A stretch of 64,000 nucleotides of DNA from Bradyrhizobium sp. AZCC 1721 (GCF_036924715.1 NZ_JAZHSB010000001.1:5571001-5635000); one strand, 5' to 3'. Shown: positions 16,617 to 26,338, counted from the first letter of the stretch. Numbers and translations are program-made. Notes: generated by a model from the sequence alone, not told the origin.

Positions 16617-17627
16617 CTACTCCACCTTGATGTTCGCGTCCTTGATCAGCTTGCCCCATCGCGCTTCCTCGTCCCGCACATAGCGGTCGAGCTCTTCGGG
16701 GGCGCCGCCGACCATGATCAGGCCCTCATTGGTTTCGAGGCGCTTGAAAGCCGAGGATTGAACCGCCTTTGCGACGGCCTTGTTCAGACGCTCGATGATT
16801 GGCGCAGGCGTCTTCGCCGGCGCGTACAATCCGTACCAGCTCTCCGCGGCGTAGCCTGGCACCCCGGCCTCGGCGACCGTCGGCAAATCGGGAAATGCAG
16901 ACGAACGTTCCGCGGTAGTGACGGCCAATGCTCGCAATTGCCCGCCTCCGATGAGCGAGGCGGCGCTTGCCACCGTGGTGAAGATGACATCGATCTGGCC
17001 GCCCAAAAGATCGGTGATCGCCGGCGCGGCGCCCCGGTAAGACACCGTGGTCAGGTTCACATTGGCCATCGATTTGAACAGTTCGCCCGCCAGATGGGCC
17101 GAAGTCCCCGTGCCGAACGTACCGTAGTTGAGTTTTGCAGGGTTGGCCCTGGCTTCCGCGATCAAGTCGGCGACCGATTTGATCTTCGATGCTGGATTGA
17201 CGACGACGATATTGAGCGATCGCGCGATCAGCGAGACCGCCGCGAAATCCTTGTGCGGATCAAACGGAAGCTTGTTGTTCAGACTCGGATTGACCGCATG
17301 GGCGAAGCTTGCCAGTAGCAGCGTGTAGCCATCGGGCTCGCTGGTCGCGACAAGCTGGGTCCCGATGACGGTGCCGGCGCCCGGCTTGTTCTCGATGATG
17401 ACCGGCTTACCCAAATCCGTCGAGATCTCCTGTGCCAGCGTTCGCGCGATGATGTCGGTGCCGCCGCCGGAGGAGAAGGGAACGACGATCTTGATGACCT
17501 TGGCCGGGTATTCGGCCCGGACCGGGGTGCCGGCCAGCGCCGCCATCAACGACAGAGCGGCAACAATGATCGGCAGGCGCCGGCGCGCCGCGGTTCTTGA
17601 AGGACAGATGGCCTTGCTCTTTGGCAT
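16617..17627 (-). CDS. Bug-type tripartite tricarboxylate transporter substrate-binding protein
   Basis: 336 residues from ATG 17627, six bases after GGGAGG; an upstream in-frame start would add ten residues. Signal peptide: basic head (TAARRRLPIIVAALSLMAAL) with a cleavage region near GTPVRAEYP. Mature protein: YPAKVIKIVVPFSSGGGTDIIARTLAQ, IENKPGAGTVIGTQ, and SYRGAAPAITDLLGGQIDVIF, hallmark segments of the Bug family that bind carboxylates in the periplasm. No TctA/TctB membrane partners are present in the window, which is common for Bug proteins. It diverges from an IclR regulator at 17866 and precedes the hydratase and CoA synthetase genes, consistent with uptake of the substrate those enzymes process. 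Confidence 0.92.
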   Translation of the reverse strand: MPKSKAICPSRTAARRRLPIIVAALSLMAALAGTPVRAEYPAKVIKIVVPFSSGGGTDIIARTLAQEISTDLGKPVIIENKPGAGTVIGTQLVATSEPDGYTLLLASFAHAVNPSLNNKLPFDPHKDFAAVSLIARSLNIVVVNPASKIKSVADLIAEARANPAKLNYGTFGTGTSAHLAGELFKSMANVNLTTVSYRGAAPAITDLLGGQIDVIFTTVASAASLIGGGQLRALAVTTAERSSAFPDLPTVAEAGVPGYAAESWYGLYAPAKTPAPIIERLNKAVAKAVQSSAFKRLETNEGLIMVGGAPEELDRYVRDEEARWGKLIKDANIKVE

Positions 17628-17740
17628 GCGTGCCTCCCTTGGGCTGTTTTCGGGCATTTGGAAAATGCGTCTGTCACGGCGGCTTCTTTCCGGGCCGCGC
17701 TCCTGCAGCTAGCACGGGCAATTCTGCAGCGCCCGAGGCC

Positions 17741-17759
17741 ATTTCCATCTAGTGGAATT
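17741..17759. promoter_or_regulatory. Candidate IclR-type operator
   Basis: TTCCA (17743-17747), five-base spacer tctag, TGGAA (17753-17757); arms extend as atttcca/tggaatt with one mismatch. Boxes of the TTCCA...TGGAA type are known for IclR-family regulators. It lies in the 238-base gap between the divergent Bug gene and IclR gene, where such an operator is expected. Confidence 0.6.
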
Positions 17760-17865
17760 GGCAGAACAGGTGCCGACGCTGCCAAGGTGACGGCATGGGC
17801 CGGCCGCTTGCTTCCCGCCGGCGATCTCGCCTATCCCTTGGACAAGCCGAGGGAGGCGGCGCGCC

Positions 17866-18621
17866 ATGAGAGCTGCGGGCGGCAATCGTTCGTTGCAAAG
17901 GGGCATCGAGATCCTGCGCGCATTCCGCCAGGGCATCGATGTTCTCGGAAATGGAGAGATCGCGGAACGAACCGGAATTCCCCGCGCAACGGTCAGCCGG
18001 CTCACGCGCACGCTTGTGCAATCGGGCATGCTGGACGACGTTCGCAGCGAACGCGCCTACCGGCTCGCCGCAGCGGTGATCAGCTTCGGGCATGCGATGC
18101 GCGTGAGCTCGCCGGTGCTCAACGCCTTGGGCCGGATGATGCGTGCCGAATCCATGCGGCGAAGGATAAATGTAGGACTGGCCACCGCGGACCGCTCGAT
18201 GATGGTCTATCTGGAATCAGTGCGCTTCGACCCGCGCGTGGCGCTACGCAACGTCGTTGCGGGACAGCAGGTGCCGATGGAGTTGACCTCGCTCGGGCGC
18301 GCCTATCTGGCGGGCATCACTGAACAGGAAAGAGCCCGCCTGTTCGCAACATTCAAGCGGCGCAGCGCCGGGGCAACGCAAAGCTTGCTCGCCGAGGTGC
18401 AACGATCGATCCGGTCGGTCAAGCGCGATGGGTATTGCGCCGTGTCGTGGCAGCGCGGCGTTCTCGCGGTTGCGACACCGATCGTCGTCAAAGGTCTGCC
18501 GGTCTATGCGCTGAACATGAGCACACAGAATGTGCAACCAACCGCGCGGCTTTCCGCCGAGATGGGTGCCTATCTCATGGTGTTTGCCAAGCGGTGCAAT
18601 GAGGCACTCGCCGGCGAATAG
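17866..18621 (+). CDS. IclR-family transcriptional regulator
   Basis: 251 residues; ATG 17866 nine bases after GGGAGG. Winged HTH: NRSLQRGIEILRAFRQG ... NGEIAERTGIPRATVSRLTRTLVQSGML. Effector domain: VALRNVVAGQQVPMELTSLGRAYLAG and KRDGYCAVSWQRGVLAVATPIV. It is divergent from the Bug binding protein gene, and a near-perfect TTCCA/TGGAA palindrome lies between them, so it most likely controls the Bug, hydratase and CoA-synthetase unit in response to the imported acid or its CoA ester, and perhaps itself. Confidence 0.92.
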   Translation: MRAAGGNRSLQRGIEILRAFRQGIDVLGNGEIAERTGIPRATVSRLTRTLVQSGMLDDVRSERAYRLAAAVISFGHAMRVSSPVLNALGRMMRAESMRRRINVGLATADRSMMVYLESVRFDPRVALRNVVAGQQVPMELTSLGRAYLAGITEQERARLFATFKRRSAGATQSLLAEVQRSIRSVKRDGYCAVSWQRGVLAVATPIVVKGLPVYALNMSTQNVQPTARLSAEMGAYLMVFAKRCNEALAGE

Positions 18622-18743
18622 GTCAGCCTGGCAGCACTGATCTGCCCGATCGATGTGCGTTCGGCCGATGGTCTGCCATTCGAAAACGCCGATTGTGCAT
18701 CGCACTAGAATCCATAAGGTGCCGCGCTCAAGAGGGTTTTTCG

Positions 18744-19991
18744 TTGTCCGATACCAGTGCCGATGCCTTGGCCGCTTCAGGCCACCGCCCGATGGGCTTC
18801 CCCGAATTTGTGATCGTGATCGCGTCGATCATGGCGCTGAATCCGCTTGCGATGGACATGATGCTGCCGGCGCTGCCGGACATCGCGTCCGCCTTCCACA
18901 TCACCTCGGCCAACCGGCCGCAGATGGTGCTGTCGATCTTCCTGGTCGGCTTCGGCGTCGGGCAGTTCGTGATGGGCCCCTTATCCGACCGGTTCGGCCG
19001 GCGGCCGGTCCTGCTCGGGGGCATGGCCGTCTATTGCATCGCCAGCCTGCTCGCGATTGCCGCCCCCTCTTTCGAAACGCTGCTGCTGGCTCGCGCACTG
19101 CAAGGCCTCTGCACCTCGGCAACCCGCGTGATCGCGACATCGATCGTGCGCGACTGCTATGCCGGCCGGCGCATGGCCAGCGTGATGTCGCTGGCGATGA
19201 TGATGTTCATCGCGGTGCCCGTGGTCGCCCCGGCCTTCGGCCAGGCCGTGCTGCTGCTGACGCAATGGCGCGGCATCTTCATCGTGCTGATGCTGTATGG
19301 CGTGGTGGTGCTGATCTGGAGCGCGCTGCGCATGCCGGAGACGCTGCCGGTCGAAAAGCGCAGGTCGCTCGCCGTCGGCGAGGTGCTTGACGCGTTCCGC
19401 CAGACGCTGACCAATCGCCAGACGCTGGGTTATGCGCTGGTCGCCGGCGGCATATTGGGTTCGCTGTTCGCGTTCGTGTTTACGTCGCAGCAGGTGTTCA
19501 CCGAGATCTACAAGCTCGGATATTATTTTCCGCTTGCGTTTGCCGGCGTCGCGGTCGGAACCGCCATCGCCGGCTTCGTTAATTCCCGCCTCGTCGGCCG
19601 CCTCGGCATGCGTGTGATCTCCCACGCTGCTCTGCTAGGCTTCGTGGTCATCGCCGCAACCATGCTGGTCGCGGCGAAAATGCAGATGCTGCCGTTGCCG
19701 CTGTTCATGGTGCTCTCGGTATCCATGATGTTTGCGTTCGGGTTGATGATCGCCAATTTCACCGCGCTCGCCATGGAGCCGCAGGGCCATATCGCCGGCA
19801 CCGCCGCGTCGCTGTACGGCTCGATCACCACCCTGCTCGGCATCGGCATCGGCGCCACCATCGGCCAGGATTACGACGGGACGCTGGTGCCGTTCGCGAC
19901 CGGCTTTCTGCTCTGCACGCTGGCCGCGCTCGCGGTGGTGCTGGTGGTGGAGAAGGGCCGGCTGTTCAGGCCGCACGTCTTTAAGGTGTGA
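18744..19991 (+). CDS. MFS efflux transporter, Bcr/CflA type
   Basis: Start placed at TTG 18744 with AGAGGG seven bases upstream; ATG 18792 (MGFPEF) is the next candidate and 18693 lacks support. 415 residues with 12 predicted helices. Family signatures: ALNPLAMDMMLPALPDIASAFH in helix 1, GQFVMGPLSDRFGRRPVLLGG (MFS motif A) between helices 2 and 3, and LQGLCTSATRVIATSIVRDCYAGRR, typical of Bcr/CflA drug:H+ antiporters. It sits alone between the IclR gene and the amidohydrolase, 122 bases after the former. Exported substrate unknown. Confidence 0.88.
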   Translation: MSDTSADALAASGHRPMGFPEFVIVIASIMALNPLAMDMMLPALPDIASAFHITSANRPQMVLSIFLVGFGVGQFVMGPLSDRFGRRPVLLGGMAVYCIASLLAIAAPSFETLLLARALQGLCTSATRVIATSIVRDCYAGRRMASVMSLAMMMFIAVPVVAPAFGQAVLLLTQWRGIFIVLMLYGVVVLIWSALRMPETLPVEKRRSLAVGEVLDAFRQTLTNRQTLGYALVAGGILGSLFAFVFTSQQVFTEIYKLGYYFPLAFAGVAVGTAIAGFVNSRLVGRLGMRVISHAALLGFVVIAATMLVAAKMQMLPLPLFMVLSVSMMFAFGLMIANFTALAMEPQGHIAGTAASLYGSITTLLGIGIGATIGQDYDGTLVPFATGFLLCTLAALAVVLVVEKGRLFRPHVFKV

Positions 19992-20081
19992 CGAGCATGG
20001 CGGATACCTGCCCTGCGCTGGGCGTTATCTCGCGAAGCTGGTAACAATTGCTCACATCGCCTCTAAGTCAGGAATTGGAAG

Positions 20082-21500
20082 ATGGATAACCGCAGTAGCA
20101 TCTGGCGTGGCGTCGACACCATCAAGCCGCGCTTCATAGACTTGAGCAACCGGGTCTGGGCGATGCCCGAGATCTGCTACACCGAGACGCGTTCTTGCGC
20201 CGAACATCTCGCCGAGCTGCGTCATCAGGGTTTCCGCATCACGGAGCAGGTCGCAGGCATTCCTACCGCCCTGATGGGCGAATGGGGCAAAGGCGGACCC
20301 GTGATCGCCTTCCTTGGCGAATATGACGCCCTGCCCGGTCTCAGCCAGGAGGCTGGAGTGGCGGAACCGCGGCCGCTGCAGGCCGGCGGCCATGGCCATG
20401 GTTGCGGCCACAATCTGCTCGGCTCCGCCGCCCTGCTCGCGGCCACGGCCGTGAAGGATTGGCTCGCCGAGCACAAGGTGCCGGGGCGCGTGCGCTATTA
20501 CGGCTGCCCCGCGGAGGAAGGCGGAGCGGCGAAAACCTTCATGGTGCGATCGGGCGCCTTCGACGACGCCGATATCGCGATCACCTGGCATCCCCACAGT
20601 TTCTGGGAAGTCGTGGTGACGCCCTCGCTCGCCAACACCCGCGCCGACTTCATCTTCACCGGGCGCACCTCGCATGCCGCGGCCTCGCCGCATCTCGGCC
20701 GCAGCGCGCTGGATGCGGTCGAACTGATGAATGTCGGCGTTAACTACATGCGCGAACACATGCCGAGCGACGCGCGTGTTCACTATGCCCTGCTCGACAC
20801 CGGCGGCATCGCCCCCAACGTGGTGCAGGCCCATGCCCGCGTGCGCTATTCGATCCGCGCCCGCGATCTGCCCGGCATGAACGAACTGGTGGAGCGCGTC
20901 CACAAGATCGCGCAAGGCGCGGCGCTGATGACCGAAACGGGTGTGGAGATGCGGATCATTTCCGCCGTCTCCAATTTGCTGCCCAACACCCCGCTCGAAC
21001 AGGCCCTTCACGACATCATGGAGGAACTCGGCCCGCCGCATTTCGACGAGGCTGACAAGGATTTCGCGCAAAAAATCCGCTCGACGCTGACCGAGAAGGA
21101 TATCGCTACCGTCTACCATGCGATCGGCATGGAGCCGACCGACCGGCCACTGGCCGATTTCATCGTGCCGCTGGACGCCAAGCGCAACCCGCTGATCGGA
21201 TCCACCGATGTCGGCGACGTGAGCTGGGTCGTGCCGACCGTCCAGGTTCATGCCCCGACCATTGCCATCGGCACCCCCTTGCACACCTGGCAGGTGGTGG
21301 CGCAGGGCAAGAGCCCGCACGCCCACAAGGCCATGGTGCAGGCCGCCAAGGCCATGGCGGCGCTGGGCGTCAGGGCTCTGACGGAACCGGACCTGATCGC
21401 CGCCGCCAAGGCCGACCTGAACAAGCGCACCGCCCGCACCCCCTATGTCAGCCCGCTGCCGGACAGCGTGGCCCCGCCGCTGGACATGTCGCTGGTCTGA
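20082..21500 (+). CDS. M20-family amidohydrolase (AbgB-like)
   Basis: 472 residues; GGAAG directly precedes ATG 20082, with AGGAA further up. Metallopeptidase M20 features: FLGEYDALPG (Asp of the metal site), GHGHGCGHNLLG (His ligands), PAEEGGAAKTFM (catalytic Glu plus metal Glu), a dimerisation domain around FTGRTSHAAASPHLGRSALDAVELM, and a C-terminal HTWQ/HAHKAM metal His. Relatives cleave p-aminobenzoyl-glutamate, N-acyl amino acids or dipeptide-like amides in the cytoplasm. It is followed by a complete dipeptide-type ABC importer on the same strand, so it likely hydrolyses what that importer brings in. Confidence 0.9.
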   Translation: MDNRSSIWRGVDTIKPRFIDLSNRVWAMPEICYTETRSCAEHLAELRHQGFRITEQVAGIPTALMGEWGKGGPVIAFLGEYDALPGLSQEAGVAEPRPLQAGGHGHGCGHNLLGSAALLAATAVKDWLAEHKVPGRVRYYGCPAEEGGAAKTFMVRSGAFDDADIAITWHPHSFWEVVVTPSLANTRADFIFTGRTSHAAASPHLGRSALDAVELMNVGVNYMREHMPSDARVHYALLDTGGIAPNVVQAHARVRYSIRARDLPGMNELVERVHKIAQGAALMTETGVEMRIISAVSNLLPNTPLEQALHDIMEELGPPHFDEADKDFAQKIRSTLTEKDIATVYHAIGMEPTDRPLADFIVPLDAKRNPLIGSTDVGDVSWVVPTVQVHAPTIAIGTPLHTWQVVAQGKSPHAHKAMVQAAKAMAALGVRALTEPDLIAAAKADLNKRTARTPYVSPLPDSVAPPLDMSLV

Positions 21501-21682
21501 CCAAGCGAACAAATTTGGCGCACAGAAACGGCCGGATTGCCGAAGCCGTGTGCGGTGCAAGGACTTTTTGCCCAAACGACGACCATTGAACCGTTTGCGT
21601 TCAAACGATGCGCAATCTACCTTCCGTCGGCCGCGGCCCGCGGGCCCGGCCACAACCAAACGAAAACCAGACGGGGACAACG

Positions 21683-23479
21683 ATGCTGGACACTGAACTC
21701 AAAGCCATGATCGACGAAGTAAAGGACGGGCGCATGGATCGCCGCGGCTTCGTTCGGCGTATGCTTGCTTTCGGTCTCACCGCACCCATGGCGACGCAGA
21801 TTCTGGCCATTGGCGGCGTGGCCATGGCCGAAGGCCCCTCCGTCTACAAGCCGACCAAGCGCGGCGGCGGCGGCGCGCTGAAACTGCTCTGGTGGCAGGG
21901 ACCGACCCTGCTCAATCCGCATTTTGCCACCGGCACCAAGGACCAGGACGGCTCGCGCCTGTTCTATGAGCCGCTCGCCTGCTGGGACCCGGACGGCAAC
22001 ATGAAGCTGGTTCTGGCCGCCGAAATTCCCTCGCTGCAGAACGGTGGCCTCGCCGCCGACGGCAAATCGGTGATCTGGAAACTCAAGCCCGGCGTCAAAT
22101 GGCACGACGGCAAACCCTTCACCGCCGATGACGTGGTGTTCAACTGGGAATACGCCCGCGATCCCGCCACCGCCACCGTGACCATCGGCTTTCATCGCGA
22201 CATCACTGTGGAGAAGGTCGACGACCTCACCGTCCGCATCCTCTTCAAGAAGCCGACGCCATTCTGGGCCGATGCCTTTGTCGGCGCCCCCAACTGCATC
22301 ATCCCAAAACACCTGTTCGCGGACTACAAGGGAGCCAAGTCGCGCGAAGCGCCGAACAACCTCGCCCCCGTCGGCACCGGTCCCTACAAATTCGTCGAGT
22401 TCAAGCCGGGCGATGTGATCCGCGGCGTGCTCAATCCAGACTACCATATGCCGAACCGCCCACACTTCGACACCGTCGAGATGAAGGGCGGCGGCGACGC
22501 GGTCTCGGCTGCGCGCGCCGTCATCCAGACCGGCGAGTATGATTTCGGCTGGAACATCCAGGTGGAAGACGACGTCCTGCTGCGCCTGGAAAAGGGCGGC
22601 AAGGGCAAGACCGTCTATGCGGTCGGTGGCGACACCGAATTTATCGCCCTCAACTTCACCGACCCCAATACCGAGGTCGACGGCGAGCGTTCCTCGATCA
22701 AGACCAAGCACCCGCTGCTCTCCGATCCCGCGGTGCGCAAGGCACTCTCGATGCTGGTCGACCGCGAGGCCGTTAAGAAAGTCATCTATGGCCGCGCCGG
22801 ACGCGTCACTCCCAATTTCCTCAACGGCCCCGAGAAGTTTGTTTCCAAAAACACTAGCTGGGAATTCAGCATCGAGAAGGCGTCCAAGCTGCTGGAGGAC
22901 GCGGGCTGGAAAGTCGGCGCGGACGGCATTCGCGAGAAGGACGGCAAGAAGCTGAAGCTTCTTTACCAGACCGCGATCAACGGCCCGCGCCAGAAGACCC
23001 AGGCGATCGTCAAGCAGGCCTGTCAGAAGGCCGGCATCGACGTCGAACTGAAATCGGTGGTCGCCTCGGTGTTCTTCTCCTCCGACGTCGCCAACCCCGA
23101 CACCTACGCCAAGTTCTATGCTGACCTCGAGATGTTCCAGATCCCGATGAGCCAGCCGGATCCGGCCCAGCACATGCGCCGCTATCATTCGCGCAATGTC
23201 GCCACCAAGGAGAACAAGTGGCAGGGCGTGAACTTCCCGCGCTGGGTCAACAAGGAATATGACGCGACGATCGACGCCGCCGAGGCCGAGACCGACATGG
23301 TGAAGCGCGCCGCTCTCTACATCAAGGCCAACGACATCATGATGCAGGACATCGTGTTCATCCCGGTGATGCACCGCCTGAAAGTGGAAGCTGCCGCCAA
23401 CACGCTCCGCCCGGTGATCAGCGGCTGGGCCAACGAGACCGACAATCTGTTCGACTGGTATCGGGAGGCGACGGGCTGA
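21683..23479 (+). CDS. Dipeptide/oligopeptide-type ABC transporter substrate-binding protein
   Basis: Start set at ATG 21683 (GGGGAC upstream); earlier in-frame starts give an unlikely leader. 598 residues, SBP family 5. Signal region: MDRRGFVRRMLAFGLTAP, twin-arginine-like, with cleavage near VAMAEGPSVYK. Family features: FYEPLACWDPDGNMKLVLAAEIPS, VIWKLKPGVKWHDGKPFTADDVVFNWEYARD and PVGTGPYKFVEFKPGD. First gene of a five-gene importer (binding protein, two permeases, two ATPases) behind the M20 amidohydrolase. The 598-residue length is at the long end for the family. Ligand probably an acylated amino acid or small peptide, by context only. Confidence 0.92.
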   Translation: MLDTELKAMIDEVKDGRMDRRGFVRRMLAFGLTAPMATQILAIGGVAMAEGPSVYKPTKRGGGGALKLLWWQGPTLLNPHFATGTKDQDGSRLFYEPLACWDPDGNMKLVLAAEIPSLQNGGLAADGKSVIWKLKPGVKWHDGKPFTADDVVFNWEYARDPATATVTIGFHRDITVEKVDDLTVRILFKKPTPFWADAFVGAPNCIIPKHLFADYKGAKSREAPNNLAPVGTGPYKFVEFKPGDVIRGVLNPDYHMPNRPHFDTVEMKGGGDAVSAARAVIQTGEYDFGWNIQVEDDVLLRLEKGGKGKTVYAVGGDTEFIALNFTDPNTEVDGERSSIKTKHPLLSDPAVRKALSMLVDREAVKKVIYGRAGRVTPNFLNGPEKFVSKNTSWEFSIEKASKLLEDAGWKVGADGIREKDGKKLKLLYQTAINGPRQKTQAIVKQACQKAGIDVELKSVVASVFFSSDVANPDTYAKFYADLEMFQIPMSQPDPAQHMRRYHSRNVATKENKWQGVNFPRWVNKEYDATIDAAEAETDMVKRAALYIKANDIMMQDIVFIPVMHRLKVEAAANTLRPVISGWANETDNLFDWYREATG

Positions 23480-23500
23480 TCGCGAAGGGATTTTTCCCTC

Positions 23501-24460
23501 ATGAGCCAGTATGTGCTGCGTCGTCTCATGATCGCCGTGCCGAGCCTGCTCGGCATTTCGCTCGTTCTGTTCATCGTGCTGGCGCTCGCGCCCGGCGATC
23601 CCTTCAGTGAACTGGCGACCAATCCGAACGTGCCGCCCGAAGTCGGGGCGGCGCTTCGGGCCAAGTTCGGCCTCGACGATCCGATCTACGTCCGCTACCT
23701 ACGCTGGCTCGCGGCGATGGCGCAAGGCGACTGGGGCTTTTCCTTTGTCAGCCGGATGAATGTCGACACGCTGATCCTGCAGCGCCTGCCGACCACGCTT
23801 TACGTGATTGGCTCGGCGCAAATACTGGCGCTGCTGATCGCGATTCCCGTGGGCGTGTTCGCCGCGACCAGGCCCTATTCGATCTTCGATCAGATTGCCA
23901 ACACATTTGCCTTCATCGGCTTCTCGCTGCCGACTTTCTTCACGGGGCTGCTATTCATCCTGGTCTTCTCGATCACGCTGGACTGGCTACCCTTTGTCTA
24001 TTCCAGCGACATCAAGGCGACCGGGATACGCTGGCTTTTCGAGCATATCCGCCAGGCCATCATGCCGGTGATGGTGCTCGGCCTGTTCCAGGCAGCTTCG
24101 ATGACGCGCTTCGTGCGTTCGGCCATGCTGGACGTGATCCGCCTTGACTACGTCACCACCGCCCGCGCCAAGGGCCTCGGGCAATCGAGAGTGATCGTCA
24201 AGCACGCGATGCGCAACGCGATGATTCCGGTCGTCACCCTGGTCGCGCTGCAGATGCCCGCCGTGTTCGGCGGCGCCATTGTCACCGAGCAGATATTCCG
24301 GATTCCGGGGATCGGCTCACTGCTGATTTCCTCCATCCTCTCCAACGACACGCCGGTTGTGATGGCCGTGACCTTCGTCTTCGCCTGTCTTGTGGTGCTC
24401 TTCAACTTGATCGCGGATGTCCTCTATGGCTGGCTTGACCCTCGCATCTCCTTCCGCTGA
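23501..24460 (+). CDS. Dipeptide-type ABC transporter permease (DppB-like)
   Basis: 319 residues; AAGGGA upstream of ATG 23501. DppB-type N-terminus (MSQYVLRRLMIAVPSLLGISLVLFIV), large periplasmic loop, six predicted helices, and the coupling motif region LDVIRLDYVTTARAKGLGQSRVIVKHAMRNAMIPV, which binds the ATPase. It starts 21 bases after the binding protein and overlaps the following permease start by 44 bases, so the genes are co-transcribed and coupled. Confidence 0.94.
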   Translation: MSQYVLRRLMIAVPSLLGISLVLFIVLALAPGDPFSELATNPNVPPEVGAALRAKFGLDDPIYVRYLRWLAAMAQGDWGFSFVSRMNVDTLILQRLPTTLYVIGSAQILALLIAIPVGVFAATRPYSIFDQIANTFAFIGFSLPTFFTGLLFILVFSITLDWLPFVYSSDIKATGIRWLFEHIRQAIMPVMVLGLFQAASMTRFVRSAMLDVIRLDYVTTARAKGLGQSRVIVKHAMRNAMIPVVTLVALQMPAVFGGAIVTEQIFRIPGIGSLLISSILSNDTPVVMAVTFVFACLVVLFNLIADVLYGWLDPRISFR

Positions 24461-25346
24461 GCGGCGGCCGGCCTGGTCGCCCTGGCGCGAGACTTGGCGG
24501 CGCTATCGCCGCCACAAGCTCGCCGTGGTCAGCGCGTTCCTGCTGCTTGTCCTGATCGCAGCGGTGGTATTCGGTCCCTTCGTCTGGCGCGTCAGCATCA
24601 ACGACATCGATTTCAATGCGCGCCTTGAGGGCCCCTCGCTCGCCCATCCCTTCGGCACCGATGATCTCGGACAGGATATCCTCGCCCGCATGATCTATGG
24701 TGGACGTATCTCGCTCGCGGTTGGGCTTGCCGCCATGGCGGTCGCCGTCCTCGTCGGTACGCTGATCGGTGCGCTCGCCGGCATGTCGCGCGGGGCGCTC
24801 GGGCACGCGCTGATGTGGCTGACCGACCTGTTCCTCTCGCTACCGCAACTGCCGCTGCTGCTGCTTCTGATCTATCTGTTCCGCGACGGGCTCAAATCCG
24901 TGTTCGGGCCCGAGGGCGGCATCTTCATCCTGATCGTGCTCGTCATCGGCGGCCTGCGCTGGATGCCGGTCGCGCGGCTGGTGCGCGCTCAGTTCCTCTC
25001 CTTGCGCGAGAAGGAATTCGTCGAAGCCGCGCGCGCGCTCGGCGCCAGCCCGTTGCGGCAGGTGGTGCGGCACATCCTGCCTAACGCAGTCGGCCCCGTG
25101 ATCATCGCCGGCACCATCGACGTCGCCGCCGCGATCATCGCCGAATCGACGCTGTCGTTTCTCGGCCTCGGCTTTCCGCCGGATACCCCGACCTGGGGGC
25201 GGCTATTGTTCGACGCCAAGGATTATCTCGACATCGGTCCGCATTGGGCGTTGTTTCCGGGCGGCGCCATCTTCATCGCGGTCGTGGCCATCAATTTCAT
25301 CGGCGATGGCATGCGCGATGCGCTCGATGCGAGGCGGGTGATCTGA
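24417..25346 (+). CDS. Dipeptide-type ABC transporter permease (DppC-like)
   Basis: 309 residues from ATG 24417; ATG 24426 is an equally possible start, neither having a clear ribosome site because both lie inside the preceding gene. N-terminal cytoplasmic helix (WRETWRRYRRHKLAVVSAFLLLVLI), the DppC landmark AHPFGTDDLGQDILARMIYGGRISL, and the coupling loop EKEFVEAARALGASPLRQVVRHILPNAVGPVI. It pairs with the DppB-like protein to form the channel. Its TGA overlaps the next ATG by one base. Confidence 0.93.
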   Translation: MSSMAGLTLASPSAERRPAWSPWRETWRRYRRHKLAVVSAFLLLVLIAAVVFGPFVWRVSINDIDFNARLEGPSLAHPFGTDDLGQDILARMIYGGRISLAVGLAAMAVAVLVGTLIGALAGMSRGALGHALMWLTDLFLSLPQLPLLLLLIYLFRDGLKSVFGPEGGIFILIVLVIGGLRWMPVARLVRAQFLSLREKEFVEAARALGASPLRQVVRHILPNAVGPVIIAGTIDVAAAIIAESTLSFLGLGFPPDTPTWGRLLFDAKDYLDIGPHWALFPGGAIFIAVVAINFIGDGMRDALDARRVI

Positions 25347-26338
25347 TGGCCCCATTGCTCGAAATCAAGGGCCTGAAAACCCACTTCGCCACCGACGACG
25401 GCATGCTGAGGGCGGTCGACGGCGTCGACATCACGCTCAACAAGGGCGAGACGCTCTGCGTGGTCGGCGAGTCCGGCTGCGGCAAGACCGTCACCGCGAT
25501 GTCGGTCCTGAAACTGATCGCAATGCCGCCCGGCCGCATCGTCCAGGGCCAGATCCTGTTCGAGGGCCGCGACCTGGTGCCGCTCACCAGCAGCGAACTG
25601 GATAACATCCGCGCCAAGGATATCGGCTTCATCTTCCAGGAGCCGATGACCTCGCTCAACCCGGTGCTGACTGTCGGCGAACAGGTTGCCGAGAGCCTGC
25701 GCCGCCACGAGGGCCTCTCTAACAAGGACGCACTCGCCCGCACGGTCGAGATGTTCAAGCTGGTACAGATCCCCAACGCGGAAGCCCGTGTCCATGATTA
25801 CCCGCATCAGTTCTCGGGCGGCATGCGCCAGCGCGTCATGATCGCGATGGCGCTGGCCTGCAAGCCCAAGCTTGTCATCGCCGACGAGCCGACCACCGCG
25901 CTCGACGTGACCATCCAGGCGCAAATTCTCGACTTGTTGCAGGACATGAAGGAACGCTTCGGCATGGCGGTGATGCTGATCACCCACGCCATGGGCGTGG
26001 TGGCCGAAACCGCGCAGCGGGTCGTCGTCATGTATGCCGGCAAGGTGGTCGAAGAAGCCGATGTCGACAGCCTGTTCGAAAGCCCGCGCCATCCCTACAC
26101 GCAAGGCCTGATCCGCTCGATCCCGCGCATCGACCTTGCTGCCGCGCGCAAGACCCGGCTGGAAGCGATCGGCGGCACGGTGCCGAACCTGATCAATCCC
26201 GCACCCGGCTGCCGCTTCGCGCCGCGCTGCCGCTACGCCTTTGGTCGTTGCGCCGAACAGGAACCGGTGCTGCGCGAGGTCGCACCGGGCCATCGCATGG
26301 CGTGTCACCTCGAAGACGTGCGCGGAGAGACGGCATGA
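25346..26338 (+). CDS. Dipeptide-type ABC transporter ATPase (DppD-like)
   Basis: Start ATG 25346 overlaps the upstream stop (TGATGG), and the conserved N-terminus MAPLLEIKGLKTHF begins there; the longer frame is spurious. 330 residues: Walker A GESGCGKT, Q-loop FIFQEPMTSLNP, signature FSGGMRQRVMIAMAL, Walker B LVIADEPTTALDVT, and the Cys-rich C-terminal segment of the Opp/Dpp ATPases (GCRFAPRCRYAFGRC), which in relatives holds an FeS-like or structural site. Partner ATPase follows immediately with a four-base overlap. Confidence 0.94.
   Translation: MAPLLEIKGLKTHFATDDGMLRAVDGVDITLNKGETLCVVGESGCGKTVTAMSVLKLIAMPPGRIVQGQILFEGRDLVPLTSSELDNIRAKDIGFIFQEPMTSLNPVLTVGEQVAESLRRHEGLSNKDALARTVEMFKLVQIPNAEARVHDYPHQFSGGMRQRVMIAMALACKPKLVIADEPTTALDVTIQAQILDLLQDMKERFGMAVMLITHAMGVVAETAQRVVVMYAGKVVEEADVDSLFESPRHPYTQGLIRSIPRIDLAAARKTRLEAIGGTVPNLINPAPGCRFAPRCRYAFGRCAEQEPVLREVAPGHRMACHLEDVRGETA

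Noticed and set aside
20052..21680. 542-residue minus-strand frame opposite the M20 amidohydrolase
   Set aside because: The plus-strand protein has all M20 metal and catalytic motifs; the antisense one has none.
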